Positions 35,630 to 49,300 of a stretch of DNA of 64,000 nucleotides are shown here, piece by piece. Under the pieces are notes generated by a model, which saw nothing but the letters and a program-made list of their open reading frames with translations, made no database searches and had not been told where the DNA came from. The position numbers and the translations under genes were made by a program. Each line of letters begins with the position of its first letter. Positions within the stretch are counted from its first letter, which is position 1. Origin of the DNA: Pyrocephalus nanus (lineage: Eukaryota; Chordata; Aves; Passeriformes; Tyrannidae); NCBI GenBank assembly GCA_038380795.1, contig CM076268.1, positions 5,142,501 through 5,206,500 of the forward strand, written 5' to 3'.

Positions 35630-36348
35630 CTGGCACTTCATGAATACCCAGGGCTGAATCTGCCAGAGGCCAAACAAGGGGCTTTTGGAAAGAAAGCAGT
35701 AAAATGCAGAATTTGGCAGGTAACTTGGAAGGAGGGTGATGGAGGCAACTGGACTCTCCCTGTTTTTGTGCCCCTTATGGAGGAGAAGTGGTCTTGGGGT
35801 CTTATGGGCTCCTACCCACCTGGGTCCCAACCACCTGGGTCTCTCATACCTGGTGTGCTTGAACCAGAGCTGCCAGAGTCTGTGTTGGTGCTGCTGTGTC
35901 ACTTCTTTCTGCCCAAAACTCTGCTTTTATTGTGTCACTTCCAGAAATACCCCGTGTTCTCCATTTGTGCAGGTTACCCTGACAAAGGAGGTGATTTTAT
36001 AGCATGTTACAGTCTATTTTATTTTTAAAGTGACACCCTTTGTTAGTGATCGAGTATTATTCATTATAAACCCCAGAAGATCAAGTCCCTTTTTATGTAT
36101 GAAGTGCATGGATTTCATCTCTTGTACCAATAGTTTGTATTTTTCTACATGTGGCCCAAAGCCCTGAGTTTGCAGATACTCATTTCAAGTTTCACTTCAG
36201 CTGTGTGACAATGGGATTAGAAAACCTGCTTTTAGCAGAAATCAGGAGTTAAAACCCCAAACAGTCCTTTCACACAGCTCCTGCCTCTGATGTTTGTGTA
36301 GTGAGGAGAGAGAGTGGAAATAAAACAGCACTTCTAAGAAATTTGCAA

Positions 36349-36438
36349 TTTGTTTGTTTGTTTGTTTGTTTGGGTTTTTTTGTTGTTGTTGTTTTGTTCT
36401 GTTTTGTTTTTTGGTTTTTGGTTTTTGGGTTTTTTTTA
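36349..36438. repeat. (TTTG)n tract grading into T/G-rich sequence
   Basis: About six TTTG units begin the tract, followed by TTGTTG and TTTTGG-type words, almost without A or C for 90 bp. This is a simple repeat. Confidence 0.88.
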
Positions 36439-36988
36439 AGCAAGGAGGAGCAGCTTAGTTACAGTCTCTACTTCATGGAACAAGAAACCAAACACTGTTA
36501 AGTGGAAAGGCAAACAATTGCTTTGCTCATGAGATCTTTCAAAATAACACCTTTCAAAGCCAGGAATGCAGCTTTTAACCCACCGGCATCCACAGGCACT
36601 GCAGCCCAAACTTCTGAACTCAGGAAATCCCAAGTTTTTTTCCTTTTGATGGGAAAAAATATGCAGAGCCTTTAAAATGCGACCCTGCATAATGTAACAG
36701 GCTGGTGAGTTGTTTAGATTTAAATGCTTTATATGTGGTTTTTGTGCTGTAAAGATGCTCTTTACCTGGTCCTGGATAAACCCTTGGTAACACAGGGTGC
36801 TGGAAAGCACAAAGCTCCTCAAGGGAAACACTGGAGTCATGATTTTTTCAGCTCTCAGCACAGAGAAAATGTGTGCATAAAGCTGGTTTGGGGTATAGAG
36901 GGAGGCTGCTGAGCCATCTGGGGGAAAAGGCATCCTCTAGGATTCTGGAGATATGTTACAGCGTTATCACAGGGATGGAACCCCTCTG

Positions 36989-37390
36989 TTCTGGAGCCAG
37001 ACTGGGAAGGTTGGAAGTGTGCAGCCTGAAGGGAAGGCTCCAGGGAGACCTTAGAGCCCCTTCCAGTGCATAAAGGGGCTCCAAGAGAGCTGGAGAGGGA
37101 CTTTGGACAAGGGCCTGGAGGGGCAGGACAAGGGGGAATGGCTTCCCTTTGCCAGAAGGCAGGGATAGATGGGATATTGGGAAGGAATACTTGTTCATGA
37201 GACTGGTGAAGCCCTGGCACAGGTTGCCCAGAGAAGCTGTGGCTGCCCCATCCCTGGAAGTGTCCGAGGCCAAGCTGGATGGGGCTTGGAGCAACCTGGG
37301 CTAGTGGAAGGTGTCCCTGCCCATGGCATGGGTTGGAATGAGGTGTGCTCTAAGGTCTCTTCCAACACAAACCATTCCATGATTCTGTGA
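36989..37390 (+). mobile_element. CR1 LINE fragment with full 3' tail
   Basis: About 400 bp on the plus strand hold 'ggctccagggagacc', 'gagagggactttggacaagg', 'gcctggaggggcaggacaag', 'tagatgggatattgggaag', 'ctggcacaggttgcccagag' and 'cccatccctggaagtgtcc'. They end in 'aaccattccatgattctgtg'. This is the best preserved CR1 here and its wording resembles songbird CR1 subfamilies. It still lacks the reverse-transcriptase region. Frames reading through it on either strand are not genes. Confidence 0.95.
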
Positions 37391-40300
37391 CTGATCCACC
37401 ACACAGCTGGAAGACTTTGTGGTGGGACTGAACATGCCAGGGCTGAGTGACCACTGGGAGTGGGAGTCTCATGGAGAGGAGTGGGGCAGCTTGCACCTCA
37501 CTCAGTCACAAGGACCCCAAGTGGATTCAGTGACTCTGCAGATCATGGGAACTCCCAGTAGGTTTTATTTTGCGTAGTGCTCATGTGCAGTGTGTTTTTC
37601 TGGTCAGAAAAAAATTCCTGGAGATCTTTTGCCTCGTTCTGGGAACACACAGCATTCCTGGGGACTCTTCCCGCAGGCTTTCATGGAGCTATTAATGTTC
37701 TGCATCGATAGCAAGTGCATTGACCAAGTGGCTCCATCACGGCCATTGCAGCTTATTACTAAAAATTCCTGAAGCAGGCTGTGTACAATGGAGTTTGCTG
37801 TCAATTAAGGGGCTATTCCTCCACATGCCAGCACGTCAAATAGCCATTGTCTGAGTTCAATAACCCTCTCTAATTAAGTATTTACTAGATTCCACTATTA
37901 AGCCACTATTAAGCATCTTAAAAACCTTTATTTATTATGTATTAATCAATAGTCCTTTCAGAGTATTGAATAAGTAAGTGAAGTTATTATGGGTCCTTTT
38001 GGTTTAATACTTTTAGTACTGCTGAGAAATACAGAAATTTAGCTAAATAAATGCAGGTTATATTAAAAGTCCTGTAAATGCAAGTGAGAAACATAGGCTG
38101 AGAAATAAATGTGTACACAAGCAACCAACATTAATGCACATATGCCAGGTTATTCCTCTTTTCCCATCCTCCCTTGCGGTGACAGAAACAGAGGTACCTC
38201 TCCCTCCTGATACTCAGAATGAAGTTGGGATTCCGCTCCTTGCCTCAGTTCTGATCCTCTTTCCCAATTTCTCTTCCAGCCCAATACGGATCCGGGTGAA
38301 TAATAATTTCATCTACATGAACATCACTTTGTTTGCCAATAATTTGATAAAGATTTCCCCACCATGGCAATATGTGAATATGTTTACATAAGGAAACAGC
38401 AGTGAATCCAGCAGCCTAATCGGAATCCACAAAGGAACTCTGAAGTGCTTACAATCCTCTGCTCCCTTTTGGATTTCTCCCAATACCTTCACTTAATGAT
38501 CACAACTCGAAAATGCTCGCATTGAACCAAATGTCTTAGACTAATTATGTGTTAGTATCTGATAACATTTTGCCACAAAAATGTTTGTTTGAATGTATCT
38601 TATCAAAGTAATGTTTGTGCCCAGGATTAGCCACTGCTTGGCTAAAGATTTATGTAATCAGCTTATTTTAAGATTAATTCATGAAAAAAAATACAAATAC
38701 CTATTACCACTTAATTTGTATAATAGATATTTACTATATTTTAACAGTGCAATTAAAAATTAATATGGACTGTAAAACCATAAGGTCATGTAAACACTCC
38801 GCTATTTATTTGGTAGTTCACTTATCTTTTATCCCAAGATGTGATTATGCAGCCCAGACCTTTCAGGTTTGCAGAACGGGGAAAGGTCAGGAGTGGAATG
38901 AGATGAATATTCTCCCCTCAGTCCCGAGCAGACGTGTACACACAGCGCACTGTCCCTGCTCATTCATCACTCCCAGCCTGAGAGGTGGCAGAGGTTCTGG
39001 AGCATGGAAGTGGATTGATGGAGCCCAAGAGGTGAGTCGTCCCTGGGGTGGGAAGCTAAAGCTACTGAAAGAGCAGTCAGATAAAACTCTCTGTTGCCCC
39101 AGTCCTTTCTTTAGTCCAGGCTCTACTTTGAGAGCAGGCAGAGCTTTTTATGTGTTTGATCGCCGGGGTTTGGCTTCAGCCACGAGGTTAAAATGTCGGC
39201 AGCTTCAAAGTCTGCTGTGTTAGTTTTCTCTGTGCGCTTCCAAAAGTTTCTATCCAGATTATAGCCTTAATTGCCTCTTCTTTTTCTCTCCTTTTTCACC
39301 TCTGTCCACCCGTGTTCAGATTTGCAGCCTGCCCATAAACCTGATGTGGTACTGGGGGCACCGGAAAACAGATCTTCCCAGTGTCCCTCTTCAAAGGATT
39401 CCCACTGTGATGCAACACCCCCAGTGGATCACCCTGTGTGGGGCAGGAAGATGGGAAGGGCTGAAAATTCTTCCCTCTTCACTTTGGTCCCATTCCAACT
39501 CCCCAGATCAATGGTAAAACTATTACTGGGACATTACCAGCACCCAGTGTTGGAGACTCACCCAAACATCTGCACCATCAAGGTCTGCAAAACTAGACTC
39601 AGATCTCCTAGGAATACACATTTGACAGATTTTAAGCACGACTGTGGACAAGAAATAAAAAAAAGACTATTTTTTTCTTTCAATATTTCATCACTCCAGT
39701 TTCGGTTTAAGGTTAAATCCAGAACTCTAACTTCAGAGTTAAACCGAATTTGTAAATGAGTTTTGGGGTTTTGCTGATCTTCAAACAAATTTGTGTTTCA
39801 GGATCAGTATTAATCCAAACAAAAAATATTTCCTTTGTGGAAGGCTCCCAAATATCAAATTCAAGCTGGTTTAAAACTGCATTTACTCACTTGAGTTTCT
39901 GAACTCAAAAAATTAAATCCAGGAGAAAAACCTAAGGAATTCTTTCCTGCTGGCTTTATTAGCATTTCAGAAGCAGGTCCAAGGTCCTCTATGGGCATAG
40001 TCCATATCATCATTTAATAATTCAGGCTTGGCTAGCAAAGCATGGATGTGTCATAGCTAAAAGTCCAGTCAAAGACACATCCATATGTTCAAGGAACATC
40101 TCGAAGGAAGGATTCCCAGAGTGTTTCCTTCAGAGACTCACAGGTCAGCACAGCAGAGCTGCTCACTGCCCTGAGAGCTGACTGTGCCACTAATAACAGA
40201 GCCAGTGCTAATACCTGGATCTTGCTTATCAATTAGCAAGAAATTACCAATTTCTTATCAGCCATTGGCATATCAAGACAATTAAACAGCTTTTGCTGCA

Positions 40301-42396
40301 CCGATGCCACTTTCCCAGCAACTGAATAATAAGCAAACTGTTATTCCACAGTAATTTCTAAGTTTTAAAAATATTTTTTTCCAAATAACAATTTCTCTTT
40401 ATGTTGTTGCTCTTTATCTTTGCTGGTCCAATGCTGCCATCACCCACAATATCTTCATTGACTATAGTGTTTGGTGCATTGTTGCCCAGAAGCAAAACAC
40501 TCCTGTCCTACCAAATCTGATAAAAATAAACAAAAATAAACCCCCATGAATGTTTTCCACACCACAGCGAACAAAACCAGTTCTGAGGACGGTAAAATAT
40601 AATCATAGTTATTCAGGAAAGCTTTGCCAGACTATCTGGCAACTTTGAACTGTCTATACAAATCATTAGATTGCAAAACATTTCTGAGGGAAAAACAAAT
40701 TAAAAGGTCAAGTCTTTAACACACAAACATGCAAAAACCTCCCCAATATTAATTATTTTCAGTGTAATGTAATACTAACCATTGCATAGAGTTCTGTCAC
40801 AGAAGAGGAAGAATTTAATTGTGTCAGTGTGATTGTCCTGGGAATTGGGGAGCCTGCCGTAGGTAGGGAGCTTGATTTCAGCCTGTGAACACATTCAGAG
40901 CCTGCACTGAAAAGGCATTTCCATGCCACTGAAAGGCAGAGGTGTCCCCCTAATGCAAGCACCTGAACAAAGAGATTTTATCTTCTCTTGAGTAAGAAAA
41001 AATAAAAACTGAAATATAAAAATGTCACTTGCCTTCTATAAGTCCATTAAGAAATGTGGGAATAATGATGGATGGCAAAACTTTAATGTTTCCTACCTAA
41101 AGACAGCTGGGTGGTCACAGACTAATTCAGCATCACAGTTGCTGTCAGCTCTTTACTCCTCAAAGAAGAGCTACAGGACCATTTTGGAGGCAAATTTTAT
41201 GACCCATTCCATAGTCAGCATCTCTTATGGGATGTTCTCGTATTCAGTTGGGTTTTATTTTTCTTCCCCTTGTCTTGCAGTGAAGAAAAGTGATCCCAAA
41301 GTGTGGTAGTTCCCTGTTCACTCAGGGATTTTGTTTGGTTTAGTTTTCTTGTTTAGTTGAACTCCAGACACCAAATAAGAAATATTGTCTTGTCATTGAT
41401 GTTTTCCTTTAGATTTGTGCTTTTATAACACAAAATTATGGAAACCATGCAGCAGTTTCAGGTTAATTTGTAGTTATATTTGCTGGCTTATTTCATTGCA
41501 TTATTAAAACATTTAGTACCGTATGTGTCATTAATATTCCAAAAAGTAATTAGCATATTTAATCAAAAACAATTAGGAGCAAGCATTGCTTCCCTTTTTA
41601 AGTGATAAAATATTTATGGCTGGAATAAACAAATGGAAAACCAAAAAGCACTTTGAGGTGTTGATTTCACACACAGAAAACAAAACAATAAAAACTCACC
41701 CAAAAGCAAGTAGGGGAAGATGTCTTTCAGCCTCTTGAGGATGACAATTATCATGTTTCCATTTTAAAACAATCCAGTTTTGCCCCAGTTTATCCACATT
41801 GTAGTAAAATAAGAGAGGAGAATTAGGAAGAAATATGGAAATCCCACCTTGGAGGCAGATTTGGTTAGATCTTCCCTGTGAGGCACCATCACGCTGGACA
41901 CTGTTTTAAGGGTCTTGAAACCCTGGGCAGAGATGGGAAAGCTTAAAATGTGCTTGATTCAGTCAGAGTCACACTTCAAGAAATTCCCAGTTTTGTGTGG
42001 AATGCAAGGCAACGAATATGAAGCAGTAGAAAAGGCCTCCCTCCTTTCCTACTGGCATTTTAGAGGTCTCACTGAAGGAGCCATGTACCATTGCAAACAC
42101 TCTTCAACCAGAACTTCAAAATAAGATTAATTAGTTGGCTTTAAGACCTTGTGGCCATTTCTTCTCATTTTTAACTTTGCCTAACTGTATCCTTCAACCA
42201 GCTCTGTTGACACACCAGTTGATATTCAGGGGGACATCCCACCTATCAACTTTTCCAGCTACAGCACATCCCAGATGGACGATGCTATTTCCACAACCAT
42301 TGGTGATTGTTGCACTAACCCAAATATTATCAGGTTAGTTTTAAAAATCATGAGCAGGACAAGCTCTTTTCCAAGTGAGAGACTAATATATCATAA
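37391..42396. other. Unique DNA, partly conserved-looking
   Basis: No transposon was recognised. The segment 37800-38860 is AT-rich with many TTAATTA- and TTATTAAGC-like words and is the most enhancer-like part. The longest open frame of the window (38681-39223 plus, 180 codons) starts in it. That frame has no domain, begins in AT-rich non-coding-type sequence and changes composition midway, so it is not called. The segment 41450-41640 is also AT-rich with TTAATATT words. Confidence 0.38.
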
Positions 42397-42634
42397 ATCA
42401 TGGAATGGTTTGGGTTGGAAGGGTTCTTAAAAGATCATCTCATTCCCCCCCCTGCCATGAGCAGGAACACTTTCCACTATACCAGTTGCTCCAAGCCCTG
42501 TCCAGCCTGGCCTTGAACACTTCCAGGGATGAGGTAGCCACAGCTTTTCCAAGAAACTTGTGCCAGGGCCTCATCACCTCACAGGGATGAATTTTTTTCT
42601 AATATCTAATCTAAACCTCCTCCCTTTTATCAGG
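42397..42634 (-). mobile_element. CR1 LINE fragment, last in the window
   Basis: The plus-strand order is 'atcatggaatggtttgggtt', 'ccctgccatgagcaggaac', 'cttgaacacttccagggatg', 'tgtgccagggcctcatcacc', 'tctaatctaaacctcctccc' and 'ttttatcaggg'. It is 5'-truncated at about 240 bp. No other CR1 is recognisable from here to the right edge. Confidence 0.92.
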
Positions 42635-45600
42635 GACTTCATGTGGAGTTTGCTGGTTGCTCTATTCTTTTATATTAAAGAAGAAAAAAATTCAGCAATG
42701 ACAGACAAATCCTTTTGTTTTCTGCTTTTCAGAGAAATAGGTTGTTACAGTGAATTGAAAATAAACCAAAAGCCCAGCCTGGGCAGGCTGGATCGGGATG
42801 GAACGAGCTGGAAAGCGGCTCCCACCCAGGTTTATAAATAGGTTGTGTTTCTCATCCTGAAACATTGCTCCACTTTGCCTGTTCTGCTGTAAATTAGCAC
42901 GTTCCTCTTTAACCAGAGTCAAAGGAAACAAAATACATATGTAACACTGCTGCCTCGAACACGTGAGGGGAGGGAAAAAAAGCAACAACTTATGAAATGC
43001 GGAAAACATTTGTTCAAGTCTCCAAGGAAAATGAAGTCAAACCAAACAAGCATATAATATAGATGTACGCCTCATGGGCAAAGTTACCTCTAAGCCCATA
43101 TGTTTTAACAAATTAAGAGGTAAATAATTTGCTGAAGGTACAGTTCAGCCACGTCAGAACACCTCTGGAAATGAGATATCTCTGCCTTTCAAGTGGCGCT
43201 TCTTATCAAAAGGTTTATTCCTCTACTTTTTAGAAGGATAACACACCTTGTTTTGTCTCAAGGAATACTCCTGTAAGTAAGTATTAACCCTTCAGGGCCT
43301 CTGCAAATGATGTGGTCATTTGAAGTCTAACCTGCTTTGCTGCTCTCGTGTCTGCCAGCAGCTGAGAGAGATTGATAAAATTCAGGTTTTCAATAGGGTA
43401 AAGCCACCAGGGACTTCCTTGGGAATGAAAAGAGACACAGAAAGGTTACTACATGTATCCAAGAGTCTGGTACATAATTCTACCGTTAAAAGTTTAATTT
43501 ATGAAAAAAATGCTCGTGCGGTCCCCAAATGGTTAAATTCCACATGAACTTTTCATTTTAGTTAGTCATGAATATATCTAACATACAGAGGCCATCAGCA
43601 TCTCGCCACTAGAGACTATAAAGTCTACTTACATAGGGTTCCTGGGATTTTTCATGTTCTTATGGAAAATATCTCTGAAATCCCCGAGCTGAAAATTTTG
43701 ATCTCATTTGTGGATGTGAGTGATGCTGAGAAAGGGTTGAAGAGTGAAGAGAACACTTTTCTCGCATAATTTCATTTGTCAGGAGAATCTTGCCGCTGAC
43801 ATTGGAAGAGTGATTTAATTGATTTTAATCATACACCTGAGATTGGGAAATTGAGCCCTCTGTCCTGAAAAATAATTCTAGGCTTCCATGAGAATGTCTA
43901 ATTTGCAGCTAATAGTTTTCTTTTTTTTTTTTTCTTGAAGTTTTGTTATGAAGTTTAGAAAATACAGATCAAAGGCTCCCGCGAAGAGCTGCTCGTCGCA
44001 GCCGCAGTCGGCAGCAAATCGGGGCTGTTGTGTTTCCATCTTCCAGGGGTATTAAAATGCCCATCTGCCTGGAGTGTAACGAGGTGCTGCCGTGGTTTTG
44101 GACAGGCAGGAGAACAAAAGCCCTGACTAAAGAGCACATTATGCCTTCAGAGAACAGAGACTTTTATATGCTGAGTACAGCCTGGAAGACTTGGAGGGCT
44201 GTGGTGCCTCACTCCTGTTCGTGTTTAATCCCTGAATTTTGCCTGTCATCGGGTGTAGTGTTTATAAATTGCCCATATATTCCAAGGAGAGCCTCATTGT
44301 GTGCTCAGCATGCTGCAATGATTTATTCTAAATAAATAATTCCTTTTTTTATTTATTTATCATTCAAAATAAACAGCGTTATGCAATTACAAATATTAAT
44401 ACTGAACACAAAAACAAAGCCAAATAACTTTTTGGATTAGGAAGAATCAGTATGTCTTATTTTTTTTTTTACAGTAAAATCTCCATGATTTTTATTACCT
44501 CTATCAGCTGTTATTCAGAAGGGAATTACAGGCAGCAAGAAGTTTCCCTTTCTACAGTGCTTGAACACTGAGGAAATACTTATATTATAATACAATACTT
44601 ATATTTTCTTCAGTAGAAGTTGTTTGGGATGTAAAACTCAATAGTCACGGTATTTTCTTTTCTGTAACAATCCTGAAAATTTCCATATTGGATTTGTACT
44701 CAGGGAATTTTATATTCTGAAACTGTACTGACAATACTGTTAAATAACCATTCATTTTTTAGTGCTCCCTCTTGTATGGAAACTAGAAAAAAATGGCATT
44801 ATTGATTTCATGGCCACTTCAAGGAAGTGGGAACCTGCAGGGATAACTGGCATAAGAAGTTTTGATGCAGAGATGGGTTTAATTTAAAGTGTTTTGGGTC
44901 TGAGCTTCAACAAATGCCACTTTTCAGTTTGGCACTAAGGACTCAGAAGTCTCTGATCTGTTTTAATCAGATACTGTTTTTATAAGATCCTTATGAGTTG
45001 AAATCTCCTTTTTCTGCTGAGGAATCAAAAATGCTGAGGCAAGTTTGCACCTAGTGATTGGAAAGATTCAGACTTTTGTTTTCTAGATTAACGATGTTGT
45101 TTGAAAACTCTAAAACCTATGAGAATTTCCCATCTTTCTCACCTTTTTAGCAGTGAAGTCACTAATGAAGGAGACACCATAAGGAGCTGATAAGCTCCTG
45201 ATTAGTGTAATTTCTTCAACAGCAAAAATATTTATAGTGAAGGCCCTGCACAAACACAAATATCAACTCCTAGTGAGACAATTTACATGTTGGCACAGCT
45301 GCCAAAGCACAAGGATACCCCTTTAGCCCATATTAGTGAGGATTTGGGGTATCCCTGTCAGCTTGGATAAATTTGGATGTGTTCTTCTGATGCACATTTA
45401 GCAAAAGAGCTGCTGCTCCACAGAGCTTTGGGCTCCTCTGTAGAGGGTTTCTTGCTTCTGCAGAGAATAAGCCACCAAAACTGTTTGGTGGAGGGGAAGT
45501 TTTCATACTGGGACCAAAAAAAGCAAACCAGAACCCACCATGCACAAGCCTTGCTTTGGGTGCTATGGATGGGCACAGTTTAATGAAAGTCAACACAAGT

Positions 45601-45999
45601 GGGAAAGTGTGTCCTGGCTGAAAATTCCACTCTGGGTATGAGAAATCACCAAGAGAAATCGCTCCAGAGGAGCTGTGAATACAAGTGGCAGGTCTAGCAC
45701 ACTGACTCCCTCCTCCTTTTCTGTATTCAACAGGATACAAGCGGTTATCCTGCTATCCTGGCAAATTCAGTCTGGGAGAGGATGGGGAGATGAAGACCAG
45801 CCAAACCTCCACCTCCACCTCAGGAGTTAAGTCAAGCATGTGCAGCATGTGAATATTTGCTGCCAGGGAATATATTTAGCAAGGAGGCCCCAAATGCTTG
45901 TTTAATAATTAGTTAATGTTTGTAAAGTGGTCTGATGGTGACCAGAGCTGTGCAAGGGTTATTATTGTATAAAATGCTATGGCTGGTTGTCCTCCTCTT
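42635..45999. other. Transposon-free DNA, no gene seen
   Basis: No repeat family was recognised apart from short T-runs near 43921 and 44461. A small CpG-containing patch at 43978-44030 precedes a 101-codon frame (44030-44335 plus) with two CxxC-like cysteines but no recognisable domain. Frames at 45333-45740 are likewise unassigned. Confidence 0.4.
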
Positions 46000-46350
46000 G
46001 CTGAAGAAACCACAACAATCCTGATGACGCCTGTTAATTTTGCTGACTCTTTTATCATTGCCCTCCATTGGTGATTAAGTGTCATTTGTCTTATAATTTT
46101 AATGTTATCTTTAACACACATAATAAAGTTTACATAATTATAGCCTATTAATATAATTTGCATGCATGTTACTGGCAAGGCAAAGGAAATGTTTCATCAC
46201 CCAGCGTGTAATTTGGCTTATTTAACCATTTCCTTTTAATTTTCATCAATAGATCAGCGTGCCTTCTTAAATGGAGATAACCTCAATAAATTCTCTCTTC
46301 AAGATTCTTATCTGTGTTAAGTCTCTAAAGGTCTTGGTAGCAGGACTATG
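46000..46350. promoter_or_regulatory. Candidate conserved non-coding block
   Basis: This is AT-rich, repeat-free DNA with 'gcctgttaattttgctgac' and 'ataattatagcctattaat'. The exact octamer ATTTGCAT is at 46156-46163, overlapping the palindrome 'tgcatgca'. The density of homeodomain- and POU-type words suggests an enhancer. This rests on texture only. Confidence 0.33.
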
Positions 46351-49300
46351 AAGAGCTGAAGGGGGAACGTTGCTGAATGTCTGCAACGAGAAGTTTTAAA
46401 AATTCACATTTTCTTCAGACAAGCAAGTGTATCTTCCTAATGAAACCTGGGAACAAGGTGCTGTCACAGAAGCTTTGAAAGTGTGTGTGCACTGTACTTC
46501 ATAGCTGAGCTGTAACAAGACTTTAAATGAGTAAACAGTGTTTAGATTGAACATGAAAAGAGTCGGCATGAAACGACAGGTTCAAAATATTACATGATGC
46601 TTTGCAAAAGTGTAAATGTGCCTGCCTTTATTTTTTTTTTTCCCCTCTTGGTAAATGGCAAACGTTTACAACCCAACTAAAACAGTACCAAGAGAAATCC
46701 TGTGTTTGCTCTTTGGAAGATATTCAATAAATTATAGTGAGCTGCAAATGTCACTGGATTGGGAACTGTAAGAGCTTTACCTTTAAGTCTTTAAGTAAAG
46801 ACTTGCAGCTGGTGCAGTGGCTTGGTAATCCCTAATGATAAGCTGCTTTTAATGTGGGGGTGAGGCAGTTTTCACACAGATATTACTGCATTAACCTTAC
46901 TCTAGGTACAGTGCAGGTGTGCACAATATTGTGCTTTGCAGCCTTCCCTACTTTATTCTTCCTCAGTATCCGACTCCTGCTTTAACAGATCCTCTTATAC
47001 CATGGTGAAAAGATTGCAGTTCAAGCCTATTATCAACAAAAACCTGCCAAAAGGGCTACATTGTCAGACTTTATGATGGTACTAACTATTCTGTTGTTCT
47101 CTGGAGACCAAACTTAGACCATTAAATTCACTTCATTTGTGATTTCAGTGACCTGGGCTGCAGACATAGGTCTTTTGATGTAAAATGCTAGTGCAGGAAT
47201 CAATGGTACCATCTAGTTCTCCTTAAAGTATATCATAAAAGCATAATGGTACTCTTCTAAACAAAAGGTGACACTACTCTTGTATAATACAATTATATGG
47301 GGATGATGTTTTCAGCAGAGTTTATTTGATATTATGATGTGCAAAGACTTTACACATTGAAATAAACTGCGTAGCTGAGTTCACTCCATTATTTTCAATA
47401 GACTGACTATATTGTCTGCACTGGAATATAGATAATTTTCATACAGTGGGGAGCTATTTTCATATCCTCTCCATGAAATAGATGAGATTATAAACAGGCT
47501 GGGATTACTCAAAAACCAACACAAGCCATGTCTACAGACCCATTTAAGACAAAGGCTGCCTCCGAAATGGTCTCCTTTGATCGGGAGGCTCCCAGGACTT
47601 GCTCCGTTTATTTGACAGATGACAGCTATTTATAGTAAATGTGTAGCATTTTTGAAAATTAAAATTTTACTAGTGGAATTTAAGGGTTATTTTCCACTCG
47701 AGGGACTAACATTTCTGTGGAAAGGACCTTTTTTTTTTTTTTTTTTTTTTATCCAGGCACCATCCTCAGTGTTAAACCTATTTGTAAACAAACCCATTGC
47801 GATAGCTCATCCTCAAACACTGAACAGGTTTATAATTAATGAAATTGCTGCAACAAAATAAATGGAGAATTACTACGGCTGTCGGAATGTTTGTGTTGCT
47901 GCACAAGTGAGGAGACATCACTGCTGCTGTAGACTCAACACTGGGCCCTTTTTGCAGCAAATCAAGGTGGAAAATAAAGCCCAAGGCAAATACAAACTGT
48001 GGTGTTTGCCTTTGCCAGAGGGTCGCTACCAAACCAAAACAACAAATCTCAGGATTATCCAAAAAATCACAGGTCTGGGGCTTCTCCCCCCGCTTCCTTT
48101 TGAACTATTTTCCCATTCCAGATGTGAGAGGGACGTTGCAGGGGCCAGCTCTGATGTGGAGTGAGGGTGATGTGGTGTCTGATCATGCTGTAATTGGAAG
48201 ACCCAGAGGGTTACACAGAAAACTTCTGCCTGCCCCAGGAGGACATCAAGAGGAGGCCCATGGATGATGCCAGGGTCAAGATACACCAGAAAAATACAGG
48301 ATCGTGGCAAGGGGATGGGGGTGGGAAGAGTGGTGGTGTGTGCTGAAGATCAGTGATCAGGGACCCAGCCACCACTGTTGGCATCCCATTGCTCGGTGCA
48401 GCCATCTGCTATGGAGACGTGGTTCCTTCCTGCTGCTGTGTGGCTCTGGGCTGTTACCCAAAGGTCTGACATACTTTTCCATTTTTCCAAAGTAATAATA
48501 ACAGGAATACATCTTTAAAACCTGAAACTCACAGTATGAAAGTATGAAAGGCCTTAACCTAAATAAGCATCTTTAAAATTCCCCGATGAAGACACAAGTT
48601 TTAGTGCGTGCAGGGACAAGGGAAGGAATGACAACACTCCTCCAGCAGACAACAAGGGCAAAATCCAGAGCCACAAGATCTGTGTGTACATCTTGTCTCC
48701 TAGTATATTAGTATCTAAAGCCTGTGAGGATCAAGATGGAAATTGTTCTGAATTAAATATTTCAAGGGCCACTTGTTGGAGATTTTATTTAAGAGATCAC
48801 CAGTGGTAACTTGCTTGCTTTCCCAGTCTTGGAGTTGCTGCTCCCCCAGGGGTGGGACACTCTCCCCCACCAGGCCTGAGGGATTCGCTCTGCTGGTATG
48901 GGCTTCCCTCTCTCTTCTTTGTTCCTGATTTCTCCCTTAAACACCAAGTTCCAAAAAGGCACCCACTTTGGAGAAGAAAGGGACTAAATGCTGCTGTGAT
49001 TAACCACTGAAATGCATCTGTGGTCACTTCCTCTGCTCCCTAATAGCTGATCTTGGCTTTAATTCCACACTGAAGCTGCAGCTGCATCATGAGCTTCACC
49101 TCTCCTGTGTAGTCACTCAGTGCCACTCCTCTTCTCCCTCTCCTTGACCTGGTTGGCATGGTTTGTCACAGAGGATACAGCCTGGAGAGGGTTAGAGAGG
49201 AGAAAAATCCCCAAGAAAAGACACTTCTCATAGGGAAAAGAAGAGACCCTGCCCTTTTCCCAACAGATTTTTCTCTTTGTACTCAAAGAAAACTGTTGCT

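Larger units (their letters stand above)
33837..36988. other. Unassigned DNA with G-rich and T/G-rich tracts
   Basis: An octamer word ATTTGCAT occurs at 34774-34781. The G-rich run at 35603-35629 and the TTTG tract at 36349-36438 are listed separately. Frames of 165 and 178 codons on the minus strand (36436-36933 and 35366-35902) are proline- or leucine-rich without a domain and are considered chance. Confidence 0.42.

Noticed and set aside
35366..35902. 178-codon proline-rich frame on the minus strand
   Set aside because: The proline content comes from the G-rich tract at 35603-35629. There is no family motif and plus-strand frames overlap it.
38681..39223. Longest open frame of the window (180 codons, plus strand)
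   Set aside because: It has no recognisable domain and starts in AT-rich non-coding-type sequence with abrupt change of composition. A 180-codon frame is not surprising in 64 kb read in six frames.
39259..39759. Possible exon after a pyrimidine-rich stretch ending in 'ccgtgttcag' near 39320
   Set aside because: The downstream 162-codon frame has no known domain and there is no matching donor or neighbouring exon. Similar acceptor-like words at 1843, 14789 and 51799 also lack coding support.
44030..44335. 101-codon frame beginning with CLEC-type cysteines after a CpG patch
   Set aside because: Only one CxxC-like pair is seen, with no zinc-finger spacing or family similarity.
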